DNA from: Aurifilum marmelostoma
Lineage: Eukaryota > Ascomycota > Sordariomycetes > Diaporthales > Cryphonectriaceae
Length of the DNA stretch: 64,000 nt
Assembly: GCA_027559495.1 (NCBI GenBank)
Contig: JAMXSV010000007.1
Coordinates: 310,001-374,000, forward strand
Direction: 5' to 3'
The notes beneath the pieces are model-generated. The model ran no database searches, was not told where the DNA came from, and was given only the letters and a program-made list of their open reading frames with translations. Shown here in pieces: positions 34,289-44,942 of this stretch. The stretch's first letter is position 1; each line of letters begins with the position of its first letter. The translations under genes were made by a program, and so were the position numbers.

Positions 34289-34384
34289 CTCGGATACGGG
34301 GAGTCGAACCCCGGGCTCATGAGATCAATCACTCGTCTTAGACGGCGATGAGAGTCATGGATGTTACCGCTACACCATACCCGA
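34289..34384 (-). tRNA. tRNA-Glu(CTC) with intron, copy 3
   Basis: The mature part is the same as the copy at 31355-31451 in acceptor, D, anticodon and T arms. The intron is also closely similar but has small changes, so the two are duplicates. Six T on the minus strand follow directly as a Pol III stop. Confidence 0.9.
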
Positions 34385-34938
34385 ACCTTTTCAGATCGAA
34401 TATGTTCCGATTTGTTGTGGTAATCGAGCTGGAAAGGCAAACTATAACCCTACTTTGTTTGTACCGACAGGGTTCATGAAATTTTCTTTGGTCCGCCCCG
34501 TGCCAGGGGGTGGGGGGACCTTACTGCATTGTATGTAGGTGTGGGCCGCGATTTCCTTAGGCCCTCTGGCCCTCTCTCTGCCATGCGCACCGGATTTTAT
34601 GCTCAAAACCGATTGAAGAGATAGAAAGTAGTCCAATAGAACGTTTAGAATTTATTGACGATTTCTTATTCCCTTTTCGAAAAGGGAGAAAAATAAAAAT
34701 AAGAAGGAAGAAAAAAAGGAGAGAAAAGAGCATTATTTAGACACCAACTGCAGGCCAAGACTCCTCCCCATGCCGTGTCCACTCAGAAGCTGCACCAATG
34801 CAGCTGGCTCAACAACCTCGCAGTAGCCCAAGTGTGATACAAATCCTGCCACAATCTCAGCTCGGCCTAATTGATCGCAGAATGCAATTTTTCAAAATAA
34901 AAAAAATTCTCATTTATCTTAAAAAGCAAAAGAGAATG

Positions 34939-35027
34939 TCCCTCGAGCCGGGATCGAACCAGCGACCTGTGGATGACACTTGAAATACAATTACAGTCCA
35001 TCACTCTTCCAACTGAGCTATCAAGGG
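34939..35027 (-). tRNA. tRNA-Tyr(GTA) with intron
   Basis: Acceptor CCCTTGA pairs with TCGAGGG, with discriminator A. The D arm is GCTCAGTTGGAAGAGT and the T arm GCTGG-TTCGATC-CCGGC. The anticodon loop reads CTGTAA, anticodon GTA, followed by an intron of about 16 bases; eukaryotic tRNA-Tyr genes normally carry such an intron. A four-A stretch on the plus strand a few bases below the gene is a Pol III stop. Confidence 0.92.
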
Positions 35028-35254
35028 ATTTGTTGTTGTGCAAGTCGCCAGGAAGAACCTTCATATAGTGATCTTTGAGCAGTTGATGTCGGCAGGGATG
35101 TTAGCATGTAATACGATGGCAGATCACGAGTGACACAGTCTTTTTAAAGAGGGTCATGATATATATCATATAAATCTGGGGAGACCAGGACGACGTTCTC
35201 TGACATGGTCAGGTGTGCGTAGTATAAATCTGAGGCCTCGACTAGGACCCACTC

Positions 35255-35682
35255 ACCTTTGCCAGCTCCCCTGATGAGTTCACCCCGTGCCAGGTGGTCT
35301 ACCTGCCGTAACTGCAAAAGTACCTCCGCATGGAGGACCAGTGTGAGCAGTGCATCGACGACTGGCCCAGCAAGTACCATGTCGACATCTGGAGGAGCCC
35401 CAACGACCAGTGTGTCAATGGCGGCACCGATCAGGTCAACTGCGAAGACGACCTGACGCCCTCAGGGAATCAACAGGTTGTCATTGACCCGGCTGAGGGT
35501 CTGGCTCTAACCACTAAGTGGAATCGTATCCCTACTCTGATGTGCCTAGGTCGCCTAGGGGGGAAAGAAAAGGGGCCACCCGTGGACCTTGTTGCTAACC
35601 GTGCATCGTAGAGACGGCACTCTACGACAGCGGCACTTGCGCGACTGGCAACACCTTCCCGGGTGCGAGTCAGAGTTGCTAG
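35255..35682 (+). pseudogene. Broken small cysteine-rich (secreted-type) protein gene
   Basis: Two coding pieces are visible. The first has SSPDEFTPCQVVYLP, a TAA at 35309-35311, then LQKYLRMEDQCEQCIDDWPS and KYHVDIWRSPNDQCVNGGTD, ending before an intron. The second (35612..35682) encodes TALYDSGTCATGNTFPGASQ-SC and stops. The intron before it has a TTGCTAAC branch site and TAG acceptor; its donor is either near 35499 or near 35550. Seven or more cysteines and a Gly/Asn/Asp-rich composition suggest a small secreted protein. No signal peptide or start codon can be found upstream and the in-frame TAA is consistent with a C-to-T change of CAA, so I call it a decayed gene. An extra upstream exon ending near 35216 cannot be excluded. 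Confidence 0.5.
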
Positions 35683-36027
35683 GCTCTTCCGGGGACGGGG
35701 TCGACAACAGCTGCAATACATTGGTCGAAGTGGCTGATGAGGAGCCATGAGTACGTAGAGAGTGTGAGATGGGTTCAACGATGTTTGGATATCCACCTTC
35801 TTGCTCTGTATTTCCCAATAGTCCCAGATCCTTAAAGATGCTACCAAAGCAACCAAGGATTCCAGAGCCATGTATATGAAAACCAGAATGCCAAGGTATC
35901 CAATACTAGATTCTTGAGGACAACCACCAGGCTTTCCCATAGATATTGAACATTTGTAAGATAGGAAAGAAGAGATTAGAAACCATAAGTGCGGAGTTTC
36001 ATGTCTATTGCGCGTGCACGCAACATC
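35683..36027. other. Intergenic, below the fluoride exporter
   Basis: A minus-strand frame through 35750-35940 includes a hydrophobic stretch (YLGILVFIYMALESLVALVA), but its third positions are A/T-rich unlike the neighbouring genes and it has no family match. I see no supported gene. It probably contains the 3' end of the exporter transcript. Confidence 0.45.
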
Positions 36028-37975
36028 TCAATGCACGCATTGCAAAGTAGCAAAGCCATGGGTCCACCGCAGGCCTCCCAAAATGGCCACCATCATCCCC
36101 AGGCTGACCAGCACGCTTGCGGCGCCGTAGATCCAAGCGTGGTTCCTCCTCAGGGAGGCCAGCTCAGACACCCAGGTCGACACGGTAGTCAGGCACCCGC
36201 AAAAGCCGTCCTCGATGCCCTGCAGGACCTGACAGCCAATCACGCCCCCTAGTGGCACACGCTGCAGGTCCCATGCCATGCCCAGGACGGCGGTGCCGAA
36301 GACGTTCACGGCGAAGGTGCCCAGCGGAAACGAGGACTTGCGGCCGTTGAGCGCCAGGGAGGCATAGAAGCGGGCCAGGCAGCCCAACGGCGCGAATAGG
36401 AGGGCAAATGTCGCGTCGCCACGATAATAGTCGTGAGGGGGTATGATGGTCAACACCAGGGCACCGGCCCAGCAACCCCAGCCAAGCAGGACGGCGAGGC
36501 GGTCTGCGAATTTGCGCATAAACGAATACGGAAGTGAGGGAAGGGCAGGTTCCGAGACGATGGCGAGATGGGCACCCACGAACAGGCCCGACAGAGAGAC
36601 GGTGACGGTGATGATCATGACTGCCATGAGGGCCATGAAGGAATACCCACCGTTCCGCGGGACGGTAGCAGCAGCTCCGGCGGTAGAGCCGGGCACGGGG
36701 AGGTCGTTGGACAAGGCGAGGAAGATGTCACGGATGAAGGACGAGAAGGAAGTGAAGGACCCGCAGAAGCCGGTGGCTAGGCCGATGTACAGCGGGATGG
36801 TCTTCTTCGTGGCCTGGTGGGCCTTCTTGGCGGCGGCCAGGTCCACGGCGGCGGGCCTGCCGGAGCCGTTGCTCTCGGCGTCCCTCGCCTTCTGAATGGC
36901 TAGTTCGTAAGTGGGCGTCCCCCACTCGTCACGAAAGAGCATCCTGTCCTCGGATAGAAAGCCCATGACGACGCTGCCTCCGAAGTTGAACCAGACCGAG
37001 GGGAAGACGGGGGCGCCCGGATAGTCGGTGAGCCACTGCAGCCCGAGGCGGGCGAGTGTACCAAAGATGGAGAAGAAGACGAGGTACGAGATTGTATAGA
37101 GTTGTGTGGCCCACCGAGAGACGCGCACTTCCTGGCCTGGCCTGGGAGGCTTCTCCTGGATATCCTCTGGGGCGCCCCCCTCCCACTGACGACGACGCCC
37201 TACTCAGGGCGGCTCTTCCCTCGATATACTGCTGATCTGTCGCGCGTTCGTTCTCCAGGCTCCTGTATTGGTATATAGACTCCTCGTCCACGTTTTGCAC
37301 CGGCCCGGTGTCAGACACCTCGCCTAGGTTAAGCCATGAATCTGGGACATCGTAGCTGACAGACTGCCGGCGCGAGGCACGCCTCTCGTTGCGCTCACTG
37401 CGCTCACTAGAGCCCCACGAGTTGTGCGAATGGCGCGACTGGTTGGATGCATACCGTCTCAGGGCCTCCTGGCGCTGCTCCTGGCGCGCGGCAGAGTTTG
37501 TTCTGGGCCTTCGAAGAGCGCTCTCATGGGGCGCCGGCGGAGATTGCTGCTGGGGCTGGGGCTGTGTCGGGCTCGGCTGTGCGGTGGACGGGCGGCGCGA
37601 CGCGGGGATGCTCGTGGGGATGCTATAGGAGCGCTGGCCTCGGCTCGTGGGCTGGCGCAGTGCGTGTTCATCGCTGCGCCCGACGCTGATGGCCTCTGGC
37701 CTTGAGACGTTCTGCACAGGAGGGGGGTCCTCCACTTCATCGAGGTTATAGTAGGACTCGGGTATGTCGTAGCTGACGGGGGCGGCGGTGTGCTGCTGCG
37801 AGGTGCGCCTCGGGCGGTCGCGCATGGGGGAGGACAGGATGTGTGGTACTACTACATGGCTGCCCTCGTGCTCGTTCTCGTCGTAATACGGTACGCCGTG
37901 CGTAGCGGGAGAGCGGGAGTGGGTGTACTGGTCTGGCGTCCAGGAGCCGCCGCGATGGCCACCAGTGTGCGTCAT
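36028..37975 (-). CDS. Fluoride exporter (two fused CrcB domains) with long N-terminal tail; frame broken at a C/G run
   Basis: Two minus-strand frames, 37975 to about 37180 and about 37180 to 36028, form one gene of 648 residues after removing one base; the break is at the six-base run 37175-37180, where a G5 would read SVGGGAPEDIQEKPPRPGQE straight into the membrane part. The C-terminal 360 residues hold two homologous CrcB/FEX domains, GTLARLGLQW...FNFGGSVVMGFLSEDR...TGFCGSFTSFSSF and GCLARFYASL...FAVNVFGTAVLGMAWD...DGFCGCLTTVSTW. Fungal FEX proteins export fluoride at the plasma membrane. The 290-residue cytosolic tail is disordered and carries a repeated motif, VSYDIPESYYNLDEVED and VSYDVPDSWLNLGEVSD, each followed by PVQNV. 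The start is the ATG at 37975 (MTHTGGHRGGSW); the further upstream frame begins with GTG. Confidence 0.85.
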
Positions 37976-39038
37976 GTTGCAGTGCGTCGGTAGAGTGTGC
38001 GACACAGCGATAACACCCGGGCACGTGCAGGGCAGTGCAGTGTAGTGTTGTACTGGACCCGGTGAAATTGATGGCCTCTCTTTTGTCTTTAGTCCTCCTC
38101 ATCTCCTTCCTTCTCACCTCCTGCTCCCCTCTCCCTCAATTGGTTGCAGAGTATTACGTCGAAGCTGGGTGTGGTCTCTGTCGCGCAAGTGAGCTGTCTT
38201 TCTTAATCCCTCCTCGATTCCCCAGAGAAGATTAGGTCGCATTGTGAGGGGGGGGGGGGAGAGAGTGCGAATGGAGACAGGCCAAGGAGCAGATGACCAA
38301 TGGAGGGCGGCAGCAGTAGCAACGGCCGCAGCAGAGGTTGGTACCTTCCGCCGTCGAGAAGCGGGATGGACGGGACGTCATGATAATCTACGCTGACATA
38401 AAGGGAAGGCGCTACGGGTCCGGACCGTAATACTTAGCCCGGTCTCTTTCGGCCGAGGTGATAAGGGCTTGGTCCTTCCTTTTCTTTTTCCCTGCTGTTG
38501 CGAGCTAACAAAGGCAAGAGCGACAGACTCTGCTAGAGAGCTACATTGTGATTGTTAGTGTTGCCGTGTGGATACCTTGTTATTCTTTAACTCTTATGGT
38601 CTCACGCCAGCAATTATCCGGAAGATTATCATGGACGCAAACAAGAATGGCTGTATAGTAAAACTCCCGAATTGGGTTTCCCATGTTGCACAGTACTGTA
38701 TGGTGGGGCCGACATATAAAAATAACCTTCCAGTTTGCTTCTTCGGTGCGAGAAACATAATATGCCTCTTCATATCATGTTGAGATGATGTACATACTCC
38801 CTTTGATTTCTTCTTTCCCTTTCCTTCTCTTCACATAGTTTCCTTCTATCCTGTGATGGCACAATGGTGGGTGGTACATACAGGCTTTCTGCGCCCTCAC
38901 TGGAAAAGATCACAACCACAGAATCTCATCATAGAGAACACTTATGTTTTTGTATGTACATGGTATGGATTCAACCTTTGAGACGACCGAATCTACCAGT
39001 CCTCCTTGATCATCTGACTAGCCTCTTCCCTTCTACCA
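37976..39038. other. Intergenic, fluoride exporter to rhodopsin-like gene
   Basis: No gene seen. It includes the promoter side of the exporter (minus strand, T/C-rich around 38085-38135) and a G run near 38248-38258. The rest, up to 39038, is the 3' side of the rhodopsin-like gene. Confidence 0.55.
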
Positions 39039-40445
39039 CTACGTCCCATATTTCTTCCTCCGGCTCTCCGCACCACGAACAGTATCAACGTCCGTATCCG
39101 CCTTGATCTCCCCACCAGAAGTAGAGGAGGCAGCGCCCTCCTTGTGCTGCTCTGCCACGGAGGGATCCTCCATCATTTCAAATGCATCCTCCTCCTCCTC
39201 CCACCTCGACATTCCCGTCAGCGTCGAGAACAGGCCCCCCGTGAACCCCTCCCTGCGCGGCGGCCGCCTCTCGTTCGTCAGCCTCTTGGGCCCCATTCCC
39301 CTTGACGTCATCGTCGTCGTTGTTCCCGTGCCTCCTTCCTGGCCCGGCTTGCCAGCCGAGTACGCCAGCCCCGGCACGACTCGGTCCAGCTCCAGCAGCC
39401 GCAGCGCCGGCTTCATGCTCGGGAGACAGGCCCCAATGAGCCCAATATTGAGCTCGATGATGGACCAGATAATGACCTGGCGCACATTGTACGTTGTGTC
39501 CGCCGATGTCAGCGGGATCCGCACCAAGATCGTCAGCCGAACAATCGACACCACCGACACGAAGCATCCCAGCGAGAACATGCCCGCGATCGCCAGCCGC
39601 TGCGCCGTCGGCGCGTGTAGCCGGTAGATGTATGACAGCGGCAGGATGAGCACCAGCACGTCCATCACCACGTTGGGCGTCGACGTCGCCAGGTATATTG
39701 CGTGGAGGCTGATGCACTTGCCGGTAATCGTCACGTCCCAGGAGGCCTGTACCGGGTCGCAGGCGATTATGATAAGGAAGAGCTGGCCGTGGTTAGACTT
39801 TTGTTAACAGAATGCTCTTTGATATGTCAAGAAAAAGGAGAGGAAAAATCTTTGGACTAATATCCCATTCCCACCCCCCCCCCGCGGGGGGTCTTCCTAT
39901 CTCTCTTGATCTTGTGTCTCGCAAACTTACAATACCAATGACCCAGACGGTGATCAGAGAGAATGCAATAGCTATCGGGATCCTGGAGGCCACAGAGAAG
40001 ATCCGCCAGTACAAGAGCAGGATCGAGTACTTGATCGTGGAGAGCGACGTAACGTACAGCACCTCCCCGGCAAAAAGATACTCCAGGAAAGTGATGGCCT
40101 CGTCAGTCGACACTTCTGCCGAAGAGTGCTTCGCGAGAATGGGACCCATGCCTATTGTTCCTTCTCGTCAGCTACTGATCTCTTCGCTTTGGATTGTCAG
40201 AAGTTCAAATTTATGCGTCATGACAGCCAGATACGACTTACCAACTCTGCAGACGTAAAAGAAGGCATTGATAGAGCACAAGGCGAGCACGGGGCGGTCA
40301 TCATGTCATCCCAACCGAACGACAACGAGCGCTGGCGGCTTACACGACACCATAATTTCAGCGGCACGACCAGCATCACCAGGATAGAGGTCGAGGTGGT
40401 CGAGCCATCAAGCCGGGCAAAGAACTCGCTTCGCGCCTCGGACAT
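39039..40445 (-). CDS. Fungal rhodopsin-like seven-helix membrane protein; one base missing at a C/G run
   Basis: Three exons (40445..40242, 40151..39931, 39782..39039) add up to one base short of phase; inserting one base in the G run 40291-40294 (C on the coding strand) gives 389 residues and the smooth junction SFGWDDMMTA-PVLALCSINA. This agrees with both flanking splice phases. The protein has about seven hydrophobic helices, the GWDD motif after the first loop, and later ACDPVQASWDVTITGKC, IYLATSTPNVVMDVLVLILP and the WSIIELNIGLIGACLPSMKP signature. This is the fungal rhodopsin/PTH11-like extracellular-loop family (integral membrane, function often unknown, some members sense surfaces or hosts). 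The C-terminal tail is charged and Ser/Thr-rich. The gene is divergent from the P450. Confidence 0.82.
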
Positions 40446-41852
40446 GGAGTGACAACAACCTTGGGACGCTCGGGAAAGCGGAGAGATCTCATGTAGTTGT
40501 TGCAAGTCTTTACCCAGGACACACAGGAGAGAGCAAGGAGATTCTGAAGAAAGTCAGAAAAAGAGAGAACCGCTTGACCACTTTCCCCCGGGGCCTCAAG
40601 TATTTTTCAGGTCACATAGGAGTTGCAGCCGCCCAGGTATCGTACTCTTTCATATCAAAGAAGCATTCGCTCCCCCCAGAGCGGTGCAAAGCACTGAGGT
40701 GCCTTTGATTACGTTGTTGACCCATCCAATCTGAACGGTCGCAAGCCCCCTTCAAAGCACATCGTCCGTGCTAAATTACATATGACAGAATGGGTACTGC
40801 TTACCAGCAAAAGGAATGCTGAACGCTGGCTCGGGCAGTTATTGTGCTACATGCTGGTGGAGAACAAGGGACGCAGGAGGATTTCTGTCGGGTAAAGAAC
40901 CCTCTCACCGTTTCCACTGTTTCGATGACGGGTCTGTCGTGGTTTGCCTCACAGATTTCAAGGGTCAATCCCCTCAGGGAGAAGACCAGCAATCAACGCA
41001 ACCCTTACTCGATTATTTTTGCATCGGTGGGAACTCTTGCTATATGTATATCGGCAGTGACAATCTATAAACTATCCAAAGATAACACCCTCAAAATATC
41101 GACAAGGAGAGAGGGCTCACTTACAGTGTGACTACAGCAGTAATTGGTCTACTTGGACTCTGAACAGATTCGAAGCTGACCTAACATGTGGCTGAAAGTC
41201 TGGTACATCAGTTCTGAAGAGGGTAATACTACTACCTGTTATTACATCAATGTCGATCTCATGCGCCGGAACATCTTTCCCTGGTTCGTCTATTGTGACC
41301 GGCCACCTCCTTCGGGGAAACAGGCCACAGAAACCTATGCATAACGAGTCCGGGCTGGGACTTCGTTATTCCCGGGCACGGATGCCTGACCGATATCTGG
41401 AGTGCCATCACTGTAGACGTAAGGTTGACTGAGTACGGAGAACAGGTCCGGCCATGTTCCCGCTATTCGGATCAGGCCACATGAGCCAGTTGGGGGGATC
41501 TCTCTGGGGCCCCTGACGCCCATGATCCGGATATGTGGCACGCCAGACGCGGGAGGTGTTCCGTCAAAAGATGTGCATGCAGTTGGCTGTCGCCCACGCA
41601 GGGTGCTTTGATAAGCTGGGAAATTCATGCTCCCATTCGTCGAACAGGCTGCGCGTCCTGGTCACGCACAGGTCATACTGGAGACCCACAGGCGTAGCAG
41701 AAGAATGGCTTCCCTTACCTCAGTCAGAACGTCTTTCAGCTGAGGAGGCACATCTCCTCGCCGACAGTCTTCTCTTTTCCTCCCTTCCTCTCTCTGTCTC
41801 TCTCTGTCTCTCTCTTTGTGAGTGTATAATTGTGTGTCCCTGGTTTCTGACC
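40446..41852. promoter_or_regulatory. Divergent region between the rhodopsin-like gene and P450
   Basis: 1.4 kb between diverging starts. The last 100 bases before the P450 start carry T/C repeats (TCTCTGTCTCTC) typical of fungal promoters or leaders. No gene or defined binding site recognised. Confidence 0.5.
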
Positions 41853-43641
41853 ATGCTTCTCTTGCACGCCCTGTCGGACATAAGCGGCGCAGATGTCGTC
41901 GCACTGCTTTCCTCGCTGACCATTGCATGTGGGCTCGCCACGGCAGTATACCGGCTCTACTTTCACCCTCTTGCCAAATACCCTGGACCATTCTGGGCAC
42001 GTCTGTCCACGTTTCCATCGTACTGGCACACTCTCCAGAAAGATCGGCACATCTGGCTATGGCAGCTTCAGCAGAAATATGGTAGCCGACGCCCGTCTCT
42101 GCTTGAAAACGCTCGGGTCATGTCCATGCGTCCAGCTAACAGATTGAGGCAGGGCCAACATTCCGGTATCGACCTGACAGCGTTCTCATCAACACCCCGT
42201 CGGCGTACCAACACATTTTCGGTCCGAAGGGCAACGTAAAGAAAGGGCTCTACTATGACGCATGGCCTCGCCATGCCAAAGCCCTGACAACCTGGAACAG
42301 TACAGACATAGCGATTCACACGAGAAAGAGGCGTGTGCTCAACTATGCATTTTCCGACAAGGCGCTGCGCTCTGCGGAGCCATTTGTGGTAGCCAATGCC
42401 GATGAGTGGGCTGCGGCCCTGGGTCAGGAGATTAAGCCTGGCGAAGAGTGGTCGTGTTCTCTCAACATGACTGAATGGACCAATTGGCTCGTGTTTGATG
42501 TACTTGGCGATCTTTGCTTCGGGAAATCCTTCGATATGAAGAAACCCAACAGCGCCATGAGACAGGCACCTGAGTTGATGGTCGATATGTTGCAGCTGAT
42601 GCACCCTGTACGTTCACCTGCTGACTTATCCTTGTCCTTGCTGCTGGAGACCTCCGCCTGACCGACTGACCGACTGATCTCCTGCAGATCGCCCACTCGC
42701 CGTTTGCTGGAGCCTGGGTGTGGTCTAAGAGCCGGGGAATAGATTGGCTCCTAGGGTTGGCTGCTCCTCCAGCGCTGGCCAAGTGGAACACCTTTGTGGG
42801 CAACTGCCTTGCAGACCGCACCGAAGTTGAGGAGGAGACACAGAGGCTGGCCTCACAGGATCCCGACTTCGAGGTCCGTAAGGACTTTTTCCACTACCTA
42901 TTCCACGCCAAGGACTCTGAGACCGGTAAGGGTTTTCCGATCGAGGAGCTGTGGGGCGAGGCCGAGTCCCTGCTCATCGCGGGCTCCGACACCACGGCGG
43001 TGGTGACGGCGGCCATCTTCTTCTACCTCTCGCGCTGTCCAGAGGTACAGGACAGGCTTGCGCGGGAGGTTCTGTCCAGGTTTTCGAGCCTGCAGGAGAT
43101 AGAGTCGGGCCCGGCTCTGCAGTCCTGCTCGTACCTCCGCGTTGTCATCCAGGAGGCCCTCCGGATGACGCCGCCCGTCGGTGCCGAGGGGGTGCGCAGG
43201 GTTCTGAAGGGCGGCACTGTGGTCGACGGTGACTTCTTCCCCGAGGGCGTCAACGTGAGCGTCGGCCACTACTGCCTGAGCTTCGACGCCGACATCTTCC
43301 CGGAGCCTTTTAGGTATAGGCCAGAGCGGTGGATCGCAGGCGACAGCTCGTCTGCAGCCACGGAGGAGAGCATCGCACTGGCCGAGAGCGCCTTCTGTGC
43401 ATTCTCGACGGGGACGAGAGGGTGTCCAGGCAAGAACTTGGCCTGGCTCGAGATGAGCATCGTCATGGCCAAGATCATCTATTCATTTGAGATCCGCAGG
43501 GACCAGGAGAGCAATCTGGGAGGCGGGTGCCCTTCTGCCAAGGCTGGTCGGCGCAATGTGGACCAGTATCAGACATACGATGCTTTCGTGTCGCTGAGGA
43601 ATGGACCTTTGGTGCAACTTCGACGTCGGCAGCATTCTTGA
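41853..43641 (+). CDS. Cytochrome P450 monooxygenase
   Basis: Exons 41853..42081, 42153..42607 and 42688..43641 close in phase to 545 residues, normal for a microsomal P450. An N-terminal anchor (VVALLSSLTIACGLATAV) is followed by YRLYFHPLAKYPGPFW. The I-helix AGSDTT lies near residue 326, the K-helix E-x-x-R in EALR near 384, the PERW region in RYRPERW, and the heme-binding loop FSTGTRGCPG near 467-476 with the axial cysteine intact. Fungal P450s with this layout (GPTFRYRPDSVLINTPSAY) act in secondary metabolism or xenobiotic oxidation; the substrate cannot be inferred. Both introns are GT-AG; the first has a GCTAAC branch site. No polyketide synthase, terpene cyclase or peptide synthetase lies nearby. 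The start is in good context (gaccATGCTT). Confidence 0.93.
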
Positions 43642-44942
43642 GGTGATAATCTTCGTCTGTGTTGGGATGAGGGCTTATTTAGTAGACGAGAGACGAATGA
43701 AGTTGATGTCATGCGAAGTTTGATAGTTTTTTATGGAAAACGTCAGGGCAGTTGCTCGCCCGTGGCCACTATAATACAGTATCAGTATACCAGCAAGTCC
43801 GCCAAGACCTGCCGAAAGCGGGGAGACAGCAGGGCCTGTTGTCCAATAGCAGGCCTCTTATGCCCTGTATTAAACCCCATACCGTAGAAGGGGCGATCAC
43901 TATACTAACAGTTGTGTCAATATATGAAGTTTGCCGTCGAATTAAATCTGCTTGGCGTCCACCGTGGTCGAAGATCATGTTGGACCACAGCTGTCACCGC
44001 CCGCATCCTCTTCCTCGTCATATACTTTTACGGTTTATCAGCGGGTGCTGCATGCAGTCTGTGCCGCAGCAATGTCCAACGTTTCAAATCTTGTCTCTCA
44101 CAACTCCTCTGTCACCTGCATACGTCCTTCACAGCAAATGACATGTCTACCGATGGTCTTAACATGATTCGAGGAGCCCAGTTTTATTCGTGCTCTTACC
44201 CTATTTCATTACAAATCCCATCATATATATGATACTCTGATTACCGATGGCACTCCCTATGTAGCCCGTCTCCTCAGATATAAGCATGGAAACCCGGCTC
44301 ACATCCGGACCTTTTCCTGGGTTTAGAGACGGTCTATCACCCCAGTCGTTGTCTCCAGAGGTACCAGCATGCCTGACTCAATTGCATAAAAGTAATCACT
44401 CGCTGACATAGCTACGCACTTCTGATGAGGTGTTCGATCTAGTAACTGCGCTCCAATCATCTCATTTAAAAAGGATAGGAAGCTAGTTTTTTTTTTGGGG
44501 GGGGGGAAGGGGAAGGGGGAAGCTTAGACCACTTTCGCGCCGCTTGATCCGATCAACAAGTCACTGTCATCGCAAAGGGAAACCATGAACTGGTGAACAC
44601 TGACATTGTTTCCTATCTGAAGCGTCAAAAGCAAAGCAAGAAAACGAATAGCGAAAGGCGTGAGCCACATTGCGACGAACACCCCTCCATCATTACCGTT
44701 CGTCCGTGACCATAATGCTGATTTCCCTTAGCCGGGTATCATGATATAAAACTCGGTTGCAATCGGGTATAAAGCACAAAAGCATGTCCGACAAAGGAAA
44801 CGTTGCTGCTCTGGCGAGTATTGTTCAAAGAGACTCTTGAGCATTCTGATATATCGTTGACGTTCGGGAGGGCCCTGCTGGCTGACTTCATAGCCGTAGT
44901 TCCGTCGTCGCCATCGTCTCCGTCACCATCTTCGTCTCCTTT
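43642..44942. other. Intergenic, between convergent P450 and HAM1-like gene
   Basis: No gene seen. A T run followed by a G run lies near 44488-44506. It holds both 3' ends. Confidence 0.55.

Noticed and set aside
35470..35940. Minus-strand frame with a hydrophobic segment below the fluoride exporter
   Set aside because: AT-rich third positions unlike the neighbours, overlap with the broken secreted-protein gene on the other strand, and no family features.
41853..43641. Secondary-metabolite gene cluster around the P450
   Set aside because: No backbone synthase, transferase set or cluster regulator lies within the window on either side.
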